A DNA stretch of 64,000 nucleotides from Charina bottae (lineage: Eukaryota > Chordata > Lepidosauria > Squamata > Charinaidae): assembly GCA_023362775.1 (NCBI GenBank), contig JALMGJ010000004.1:52725298-52789297 (forward strand), given 5' to 3'. The position numbers were made by a program, and so were the translations under genes. Below are positions 48,545 to 57,371 of this stretch, piece after piece. The first letter of the stretch is position 1. Each line of letters starts with the position of its first letter. A model generated the notes under the pieces. That model was given only the letters and a program-made list of their open reading frames with translations, was not told the DNA's origin and did no database searches.

Positions 48545-48618
48545 TTTCCCCATCATGCTGGCTGGGGAATTCTGGAAGCTGAAGTCCAGCTTAAAGTTGC
48601 TGAGGTTGAGAAACACTG
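48545..48618. mobile_element. hAT fold-back MITE, right half
   Basis: CATGCTGGCTGGGGAATTCT, then CTTAAAGTTGCTGAGGTTGA and GAAACACTG. Same family as 19189-19298; the left half is missing. Confidence 0.7.
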
Positions 48619-48619
48619 A

Positions 48620-50158
48620 ACTAAACTCTCAAATACTGTATATATGTTTTGCAGAAGATGTTTTGACACAGGCAGCTCTTAGTGCTACAGTCAAAAGAGT
48701 ATTGTGGTCTTCCATCTTTTCTTTGAATTTCTTTAGGATGGTAAAATGGTGAAGAAAGTTGGAAGGATTATAAATGGAAGGCATTGTCATCTGGATCTGT
48801 AATAAAACTCTATGCTAAGACAGGGCAATTGTGGAATAAAAGGCTTGTCTGAAAGCACTGGCTTTATTCAAGCTGCATTTCACAGATCGTTTCCAAAAGC
48901 CATCAACCCTAGCTTAATAAATTTGTTGCCACCGGATTTTGAAGTAGTGATTTTTAACCTTGACAATTTCAAATAATGTTACATTTACAGAAGGCAGTGC
49001 CCTTCCTAACATACTGTTTGAGCCAATTGCCTTCATTACTACTGCATGCTGATATTTCAGATACAGAAGTTTCTCTTGCAATCCAAAATGTGTGATTTGT
49101 GAGCAGTGAAGCTAGCATTCCATACACATCCTTTCCTTTTGGACAATTAGGCTTTGAGAGACATAAAGCAAATTGTTAGTTTTGCCATTTCCAGTATGTC
49201 ATGTAAGCCTTAAGTAGCACAATGTTTTATTTCTTTTTAAAAGCCATGTTCAGTAAGTATGCTTTGTCAGATTTCTCGAATGAAATTGGCAAATTATTTT
49301 CTGTACGGAGAAAAGTGTCTCATGATGACGTGACGCCAGGTGGCTAGATAACAAAAAGCCTTCCAATAACTTTGAATGGCTTTGCTTACATCTAGATATG
49401 AAGTTAGAAGGTACCATGTGATGTCTTGTTATGGCTAGTGCCTACACAAGCAATGGGAACTTCGCATGAGAACAATTCCCCCTGAAGCCTTCGTGGGAAG
49501 CCCTGGGAGAACAGGGAGGGGGAGATCACGTGCTTAGATGCAGCACTGCCACACAATGCTATGTGCTATGGCCTACACAAAGGCCTGGTGTGTGTCACAC
49601 CTAACTTCCAGCCAATCAGAAAGCTGGAAGAACTGAATATCTAACCATGCAAAATGGTGTTCTATGCTTCTTGACTTTTTGTGTCTTTAGCCATGTAGTT
49701 CTTCACGTGTATTCTACTTCTGCGGACTGGGCAGTGCGTAGTTATGCCCGGCTTTGGGTATAGGCCGTGGCATGAGCTCTGGCCCTGGGATCAATACACG
49801 GATCTCTGCTTATAAGTTTGTTTTTGTTTTTCCTTATTGCAATAATGTAACATTTGCATTTATTGCCTTAACTATATCTGCATTTATTGCCTTATGCTAC
49901 AAGTAAACACTTTTAGCCCTAAACGCTGCACTCTTGTCTGTTTATTCTCAAGCCTTGATTTTTTTCCCTTTGAACCAGCGTACATCCCATCATGCTTTGC
50001 CTGTTTTGATTGAAGAACAAGTGCAGAGAAATATAATGTAATTTTTAATGACATATTTAAAGGTCATTAGAAACAATCCAGCAAAAAGTCAACTCACTGA
50101 AACATTATTCAAAACTGCATGAATAAATGTTGTGTGCAAGACTTGCAAGAATGCTGTG
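48620..50158. other. No gene recognised
   Basis: The stretch 49430-49970 has a CCAATCAGA box, a TGGGATCAATACACGGATCTC segment and a higher GC content than its flanks, which could be an LTR, but I could not define ends or a TSD. Confidence 0.35.
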
Positions 50159-50171
50159 TAATTTCATGTTA

Positions 50172-51022
50172 CCAATCAAAGAGAATATTTGTACCTCAGG
50201 GTTGAACTGTGGAGTCCTTGGTGCTCTCTGAGCCTTGTTTTCTTGCAGATGTTTCATTGCCACACTAGGCAACATCTTCAGTGCGAAAAGGGAGTGGGAC
50301 TTGCTCTCTGTTTATATACCCTGGCTTGTCCTGCTTGTGTTGGTGGAGGTGTTGTTCTCTTCTTAGGAGTTCCTTGACTGGGCTGTTGTTTGCTGCTTGG
50401 TTGATTGACTGAGTTGATAGTTCCTTGATTAGGGTATATTGTGCTGTTTTATTGTTCCTCTGGTGCTAATCCTGGTGTTAATCTTTGCATATCTGGGTGA
50501 TGATTGCTGGCAAGGAGGAGTTCTGGTCTTCTTGCTTTTCTATTGTCTCTTATGAATGGTATGTAAATGTTGTTTACCTCTATGTGTCTGTTGATGGCTG
50601 CTTTGTCTGAGTGCCAAGCTTCCAGGAATTCTCTCGTGTTTTTTGGATTTGGCTTGGTTTAACAATAGAAAACAAAAGTTTGACAATAGAAAAGCCAGAA
50701 GACCAGAACACCTCCTTGCCAGCAATCAACACCCAGATATGCAAAGATTAACACCAGGATTAGCACCAGAGGAACAATCAAACAGCACAATATACCCTAA
50801 TCAAGGAACTATTAACTCAGTCAATCAAGCAAGCAGCAAAGAACAGCCCAATCAAGGAACTCCTAAGGGGAGAACAACACCTCCACCAATACAAGCAGGA
50901 CAAGCCATGGTATATAAACAGAGAGCAAGCCCCACTCCCTTTTCACACTGAAGATGTTGCCTAGTCTGGCAATGAAACGTCTTCAAGAAAACAACAAGGC
51001 TCAGAGAGCACCAAGGACTCCA
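50172..51022. mobile_element. Penelope-like inverted dimer (family B)
   Basis: An exact 13-bp TSD, TAATTTCATGTTA, lies at 50159-50171 and 51023-51035. Left arm (50172 to ~50665) is a minus-strand PLE 3' end: GIY-YIG C-terminal codons (LEAWHSDKAAINRHIEV, reading right to left), the stop, the hammerhead-bearing tail and the full terminus near CAATCAAAGAGAATATTTG. Right arm (~50683-51022) is a plus-strand 3' end starting at NRKARRPEHLLAS and stopping at GGACTCCA, ~35 nt short of the terminus in the left arm. Both hammerhead cores have point changes (GAAACATC on the minus arm, CACA/TTCAAG in helix I on the plus arm). Confidence 0.8.
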
Positions 51023-51572
51023 TAATTTCATGTTAATCCAATGAAACTATAGGCTGAATGGAAATGTCATGTATTAATTAAAAAGTTGTTCAATATTATT
51101 TCTTGATTATAAAGAATTGTTCAACATTATTTTTACCTGGTAATGACAGTTTCCACTGAAGCTATTCCAAACATGCAAAGCTGTATTCCCATGTACAATT
51201 CCATCTATTTGGCCCATTGAAGTAATGGAAATTATATGTAGGGCAGCAGCCAAGAATTCCTGGATGAGTAGAACATAAACTGATGGCTTGGTTTAGCAAG
51301 TATGATTTCTGGAAGGGCTTCAAAGGAAAGTAAAATGTAGCGGGGGTGGGGGGGAACATGTTAAACAAGTTTCTGATACTTTTGTTATTGTGGTCAAAGA
51401 CTAGTAGATAATAAAATGTAATGATGTAAAACAGGTTACATATATATGAAAAGGTACAAATCATAAAATTAACTCAACATATCAGTCAATTTAGTGCTCA
51501 TTTAACATTTGACATAACAGAATTTAGCTACACTTAGAGTGACAGTTTTATATATCTTTGAGAATAAAAACT

Positions 51573-51675
51573 AATCAAAGAGAATATTTGTAGCTCAGGG
51601 TTGAAATGTTGCCTAGTCTGGCAATGAAACGTCTGCAAGAAAACAACAAGGCTCAGAGAGCACCAAGGACTCCAC
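51573..51675. mobile_element. Penelope-like mini-insert with inverted terminus (family B), 103 bp
   Basis: An exact 12-bp TSD, AGAATAAAAACT, lies at 51561-51572 and 51676-51687. Bases 51573-51605 are the reverse complement of the terminal ~33 nt of the family tail. Bases 51606-51675 are plus-strand tail from ATGTTGCCTAGTCTGGCAAT to GGACTCCAC. The junction falls inside the hammerhead core, just after the position of CTGAAG, so the core is split. Confidence 0.8.
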
Positions 51676-51689
51676 AGAATAAAAACTGT

Positions 51690-52680
51690 AAATAAAACTG
51701 GTCAGAATGACTGGGAAATTTGCTTCAATGTAGGATTATCACATTTGAACATGTAGAACTGGCATAAAGTAAGAAATATAATAAAATGTGTTTTACAGTT
51801 TCAATAGGCCCTTCATTGCAGGAAGAAAGCCTTAGGCCTAATGGGATACCTCAGTATCTCCCTGTGGTAGGATAAGCATCAAAACAAGCCAGGGAGAGTG
51901 CCCTCCCATATTTAGGGATTTTGATTTGACTTAGGTGTCTGGTAGGTCTAAGATGGTGAAAGAACTAGTTAGGAGTATATTCTTGGGAAGAGTTGCCACA
52001 TATAATTGGATATCAATATCCTTAATCCGCTGCCTCAAAACTACTATTGTACAGTATATTCATACTTGAGTGTGCAGAGTTGGGTTAATGAAAATCCAAG
52101 GAGCTCCAGTTTTTTGCTATTGCTTTAAGCCAGGATGAAACAAAATTGTCAATAAGAATCTGAGGTGTCAGGACTACAGGGGCAAATCTGTAAACAAGTG
52201 TTGGTCTCAATCATACTGATGCCAGCCTCATGATGGAGAATTGCATTTGAGACACAGCGAGGGACTTGGAATATGTTCCTAAAAGTTTTGGTCTGGACTC
52301 TTTCCAGAGGAACAAAGGAACTATATAGACCTAATTAGGCACCGGGTTTTTTTATATTTAAACAACAACAACAGGGAACTTAGGACAGTATCTGTGATTC
52401 CTCCCAACTCTCATTTTAACTCCACAAGAACTGGTGGATATTGGATACTTTAAATCTACTTTCTTTCTGCATCCAACTTCCATCATTCTGAGCCAACATG
52501 GCCATCTTAGCTGGGAATTATGGGTGCTATAATACAACAGATCTGGAGAGCATGGAGGATGCTTGGTTTACATATTGTGTTATTTTGTGGCATATATCTT
52601 ATAATACATATCCAATATATTTCTGCTACATTATCATATTCTGAAAATTGAAACCAATGTTTGGATTATTTTAATATGTT
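51690..52680. other. No gene recognised
   Basis: A fold-back MITE-like patch (AACATGGCCATCTTAGCTGG) lies near 52496. Otherwise nothing recognised. Confidence 0.35.
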
Positions 52681-52684
52681 TGTA

Positions 52685-52965
52685 GTTCCATAATTAAACT
52701 ATGGAATTTACTGCCTTCAGATATAGTGAATCCCAATTTAACTGGTTTTAAAAGGAGACTAGACAAATTTATGGAAGATGAGACTATCAATGATGTCTAG
52801 ATGACTGCATTCTATGCTTAGAATGAAAGGCAATCATTGGTTGCCAGGGAACGATAGAACAGATCCATCACCGTCCTGTTAAGATGATGAGCTTGAATGA
52901 ATCTGGTTGGCTGCTGTGTTGGCTGCTGTCCAGAATGCTGGACAAGAATGGTCTTCGTACCTTTT
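52685..52965 (+). mobile_element. CR1-like LINE 3' end
   Basis: Encodes LWNLLPSDIVNPNLTGFKRR and KFMEDETIND, the usual C-terminal end of CR1/L3-like polyproteins. It is followed by 3' UTR motifs CTGGTTGGCTGCTGT and CAGAATGCTGGACAAGA. The terminus is replaced by a T-run at 52963. Confidence 0.65.
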
Positions 52966-52969
52966 TTTT

Positions 52970-54100
52970 TAATTTTGAGGAATGAAGAACAAAGTTAGAG
53001 ATAGTTTCAAATAAGCTGAAGTACAGCTTCATGTGACCAGAAGCAGGATAAACTACATCTCCTTGGTGGTTATAATTTAATTTAACATACCTACTTATTC
53101 CAAGTATTTTCTAGTTCTTTTAGTATTTACAATACAGGCATGATTTTGTAACAGTGTTTCAAATGGGAAACCTAAAAACAACAGCTGGTACACCAAGGCA
53201 CATAGCCACCTTGGCCTGGAGGCGAACATTAGCATAGAAATGCTTACACATATCAAACTGGTTCTGGAAAGCACATTTTCTTTTATGGCCCACTGGTCCT
53301 TTTTCTTTTTATGGCCATAGCCTATTTCCACCCCATTCCAATTTTAAACTGCAAAACACATTTTTACTCTTATCCCCTAAAGATGATTGATACTGAACCA
53401 GATGCTTTCTAGCTCTAAACATGTGCTATTAAGCACTACAACCTGGTTCCCTTCTGACATGGAAGGAAACTATCCCTGGTGTTCAGGCCCAATTTATCCT
53501 ATTTCATTTCCCAATGCCACCTGTCCTCTGTACTTTTTCAATGAAATGGATATTTCAGAGAAAACTACATGAAATTCCTTTCAACACGTAGTTCTAAATT
53601 TAGCTTCCAAGATGCAGAGTTACATTGCTTCACATCATCAGTGCTGACATGTGTCACACTGCTGATTCCACGCCAGCATCTTCTGCCAGTCTGGCTTGAG
53701 GGTCTGAGTGAAAGAAGAGAGGGTCCAGGATATGAGGAGCTGGGACCAAGGTTGGACCGAGGGGAATATGCAGTGTGGAAAAATACTGAGTCTGGAGAAA
53801 TGGAGGCTTGCCTGTGTCACTGTGCCGAGTGTCAAGCAGTTGATATAGAAACTTACAAGTGTCGTTGTCTGGAGTGTGAGACACATAATGGGCTTTAGGG
53901 ATAGAAAGAGGAAATAAGAGTATAAAATTAGAAAATTGTGGGCAAGGAAGTAGGAGATGGCTTGGCTAGAGTAAAGAATCAGCAAGAAACTTTGCAAGGG
54001 CATGCAGAAACCGATGGCCAAGTGACCTTAGACAATGGGGAACTTGACCTAAGGCAAAAGCTACATGGCTAGGCTTGAGCACAACTGCTGACAGAGAATG
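52970..54100. other. No gene recognised
   Basis: A 109-codon open stretch at 53569-53898 is Cys-rich near its end but has no family signature. Part of 53900-54100 may belong to the U3 of the LTR at 54240. Confidence 0.35.
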
Positions 54101-54115
54101 ATTTTAGCATAAGTT

Positions 54116-54195
54116 TGTTTGTTTGTTTGTTTGTTTGTTTATTCGATTTATCACCATGCAACTCCCTCACAGGGACTCTGGGCGGTTTACAATCC
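54116..54195 (-). mobile_element. L2-like LINE 3' terminus, 80 bp insert
   Basis: 8-bp TSD CATAAGTT at 54108-54115 and 54196-54203. The interior reads (GTTT)n, TTATTCGATTTATCACCATG and GGACTCTGGGCGGTTTACAA, the reverse complement of the L2-like end. Confidence 0.7.
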
Positions 54196-54239
54196 CATAA
54201 GTTGCTGATAGTATAGAAATATTTTGGGAAACAGGTGGG

Positions 54240-54475
54240 TGTAGTTCGACTAAACTGTTGATGGAAAATGATTAGGTTAAGGAAATGGATGGGCTTGGGA
54301 TTGCTTATAAAAAGTGTGCCGTGAAATTGTTCGGGGCTCTTCTCCTTTGTCTGGAGAGCCCTCATTTATGTTGACATCTTCAATAAACGAGTCAGCTATT
54401 TCTCCCATTCTGTGTGTTTATTGGAAAATTCGCACCGAGTGCACAAACCTAAGGGGTCTCTCTTGGGGACCGACA
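54240..54475 (+). repeat. Probable endogenous retroviral LTR (3' part)
   Basis: A TATAAAAA box at 54306 is followed ~28 bp later by GGGGCTC. A 7-bp hairpin GGGCTCT/AGAGCCC lies at 54334-54361, AATAAA at 54382-54387, and the end GGGGACCGACA at 54475 is a plausible U5 CA terminus. This order (TATA, R hairpin, poly(A), U5) is typical of vertebrate retroviral LTRs. The 5' end of U3 is not defined; no internal region adjoins it, so it is probably a solo LTR. Confidence 0.5.
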
Positions 54476-54479
54476 GGCT

Positions 54480-55955
54480 GGATAATGCACAATATCCATA
54501 GCCTTTGCACCATACACCATATACCATACACTGAAGCTACCACCTTAACTCTTGGTGGTCCTACTCATGTTATTCATAGGGAGGAGGACGTAAGTCCAAT
54601 TGTTCAGTTCAATCTGCAAATGTGCACCCTTCCTTTCACTCTTAGCATAATGTTGATTATGTGGGCAAGGGTACTGTTTAGGGCATGGGAGTTTTGTAAC
54701 CATTCAATCATTCAAATTCTTATGACAATGATTATATTCAGGGACTGAGTTAATCTATGGCGGGCTTTCTACAGTGGGTATGAAATCACAGCAAAGTTAT
54801 TTGTTTTTCTTAAGGCACTGCAGCTCTCTAACGCCTGATAATCTGTTCCCCCTTGGCAGGAGTTCTCATTTTCCCTGCCTCCCATTCCTTTCTCTTATCA
54901 TCACAGTGTTCTCCATGTTGCAAGTTTGATAGGAGTGAAGATGATTGACAGTTGGCTTCACACTGTTTTTGTAGGTTTGGTGGTTAGAAACAGTGGTGAT
55001 GTAAAAGAGACCTTAGAACTGTCTCCCCTCTTTAAACATTTTGCAAACAGTGGCTGCAGAAATGACATGTTGTTGGCATCTGTTGGCATTTTCCTCTTCC
55101 ATAGAGTGGCACACTTCTTCCCAAAGCTCAATGTTCCATTTCAGAGCAGTAGTGGACACTTTAGGAGCAACACGGTTATATTCCCATAGATCTCATCCAC
55201 CAACCTTATTTCCTCTCCCAGTGAGTGGAATGGGAAGATGTGATGATGAAGCTCAGAATCTGCCATTTCTAACATCCTAAAATGAAGTGCATAAGATATC
55301 ATAGATGGTGCTAGTTACATTGGATTCCACTGGGGTAAAAAACCAATTTGGGGGTTGCACTACTGACATCAAAGTTTGAAAATGTAAAACCTAATATCTG
55401 CCCATTTTGTTTCCCATCTCATCTAAGAACAGTTCTGGACAACTTGAAAACTTGTTCATTCCTGTGTGACTTTTCACTTGGCCCCTATGAAGATTTTACC
55501 AGAATATATGAAGAACCTATATGGTCAGATCCGTTGGTTTATCTACTGATGGTAGTGTTTCTCTGGAGTTTGAGGCAGTGAGGTAACTCAGAGAATGGCA
55601 AAGAAGCTATCATTAGATTACCAGTCCTTTAGTCTGGTGAAGCATGTTCCTCAAGCCTTTTCTTGATGCCACCTCTCTCGTGAGTGCTGACAGTGCACTC
55701 CTTTCTGAGGATGTAGAAGCATTATTCAGCAACCCCAGACATAGAAGGATCTGGCAATGACTGCCCTAGAAAATCTGTCAGGGTTTCTGATCAACATGGT
55801 AAGTGAAAGTGTGTTCAACAGGGCAACAAGCAATGCCATTCCATCCCCTATCCCAAGTTCCATATTGGTTCAGCACAGCTTAACCCTATCTTCTTTGGGC
55901 TGCACAAATTTGGACAACCACTAGATAGAAGAAAAGAGAAAACTCTCTTTGCTGG
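54480..55955. other. No recognised feature
   Basis: Short open stretches at 54926-55190 and 55348-55580 lack any family signature. Confidence 0.35.
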
Positions 55956-55973
55956 TTTCTAGTGGTCAGCTGG

Positions 55974-56208
55974 CAAATAGACTTCCTGGCAAATAGAAGG
56001 GGAAGAAATGGAAGCAGTGACAGATGCTGGGAAAGACTGAGGGCAAAAGGAGAGGAGGATGAGATGGTTAGATAGCATCACCGATGTAATGAATATGAAT
56101 TTGAGTAAACTCCGGGAGACAGTGGAGGACAGGAAGGCCTGGCGTGCTATGGTCCATGAGGTCACGAAGAGTCGGACACGACTAAACGACTGAACAACAA
56201 CAACAACA
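55974..56208 (+). mobile_element. BovB LINE, 5'-truncated and internally deleted
   Basis: An exact 13-bp TSD, AGTGGTCAGCTGG, lies at 55961-55973 and 56209-56221. The first ~45 bp (GGGGAAGAAATGGAAGCAGT) come from further upstream in BovB RT. They join directly to the 3' region starting GATGCTGGGAAAGACTGAGG and end in the (CAA)n tail, so several hundred bases are missing between the two parts. Confidence 0.75.
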
Positions 56209-56454
56209 AGTGGTCAGCTGGATTCTTGCAACCCAAATATGGTAGTCTTACCCCAAATTCCAGAGTTATTTGCTGTGTCATTTGGACGCTACTTTTCCTC
56301 ATCCATGGAATCTGCCTTAAAAGAGATATAGAGGAATATTTCCCATTTTTTGCTTGAAGCCATCTGTATGAAACTTTGCAGGATGAATATCCTCTGAGGT
56401 GTCTACCATCCCTGCTCTATTCCACATTTTAAAAAAAATATTGATTATCTATGG

Positions 56455-56610
56455 CAGGGGTCCCCAAACTCTTCAGCTCATTGACTTAAATAACTTAATA
56501 AATACTATTTTAACATATAGTACTACTACTACTAACAACAAAAAGAACAACAATGGAAGATGATCCCATTGACCCTTGGGGGTTGATATTGACCACTTTG
56601 GGGAACTCTG
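56455..56610. mobile_element. hAT MITE, Charlie-like, 156 bp
   Basis: Termini CAGGGGTCCCCAAACT and TTTGGGGAACTCTG. Flanking 8-mers ATCTATGG (56447) and ATCTAGGA (56611) match at 6 of 8. No coding capacity. Confidence 0.75.
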
Positions 56611-56976
56611 ATCTAGGATTTGAATCATATCTTGTTGTCTTTGAATCTTAAATCTTAAATTTGAATCAAATCTTGTCACCTTCAAATCTTGAATCTCAAA
56701 TGCTAATAGGGTTTTTACTGATTTGTACCCTGGCATGAACAGAAGCTTCTTGCAGCACCAGTTATCACAGGTCCTTTACATTATACAGTAGGTTGTTAAA
56801 AAGACTTATGTGTTATGGAAGTCTAAAAATAAAAGTTTACTAGTAACCAATCAATAACATTGATTAAATATTATTGTGATGTGGAGTTGAGTTGAGGGTT
56901 TGTAGGATTTTTAAACAAAATCCCATCAATTTTCAATAGTCATTGTCCCCTGGATTATAAAATCCCAAGCCATTTG

Positions 56977-57315
56977 TGTAAGGCGCTCCTTCTGATCGCT
57001 ATAATCTCTCTGCGCTGAAGTAACTCCCAGGCACCAGAGTTCTTAGAAGCAGAAGAGTTTATTATAGAATACAGAGTTAGCCCTAGCATGAACAAAGACT
57101 GGAATGCAGGTAACAGGAACAACAAGCACCTTTAAACCTTTCCCTCCCCCAGTGTCCTTTGCTGCGTGCCCATGAGGTCACTCTGTCGGTTGTCTAGGCA
57201 ACGCTCGGCCAGATGTGTATTCCCGATCGTTGGATGAGCGCGAGTCGATCTTCCAGTCTCCTGATGAACTCTTTGTCTGCTTGCCTTTTTGGCAGAGATC
57301 GGGTGATCTCTGACA
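56977..57315 (-). repeat. 3' LTR of the Sushi element
   Basis: 339 bp, TG...CA ends, no difference seen from the 5' LTR. The poly(A) signal AATAAA reads on the minus strand at 57063-57058, a little downstream of the inferred start of R. Confidence 0.93.
57058..57063 (-). promoter_or_regulatory. Polyadenylation signal in the 3' LTR
   Basis: AATAAA on the minus strand, 42 nt into the inferred R region. The matching 5' LTR copy is at 63450-63455. Confidence 0.65.
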
Positions 57316-57316
57316 T

Positions 57317-57327
57317 GCTCCCGCCCC
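57317..57327 (-). promoter_or_regulatory. Polypurine tract
   Basis: GGGGCGGGAGC on the minus strand ends one base before the 3' LTR, where plus-strand DNA priming is expected. It has one non-purine. A run of 11 G (57336-57346) lies just upstream and may contribute. Confidence 0.65.
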
Positions 57328-57371
57328 AAGACTCACCCCCCCCCCCTATATACAAACCAGACTATTTCCAT

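Noticed and set aside
49430..49970. Possible LTR with a CCAAT box and a GATCAATACACGGATCTC segment
   Set aside because: I could not find matching TG/CA ends, a TSD or a second copy in the window.
53569..53898. 109-codon open frame with a Cys-rich end
   Set aside because: Cys spacing fits no family I know, and the surrounding sequence looks non-coding; no splice sites or conservation evidence available.
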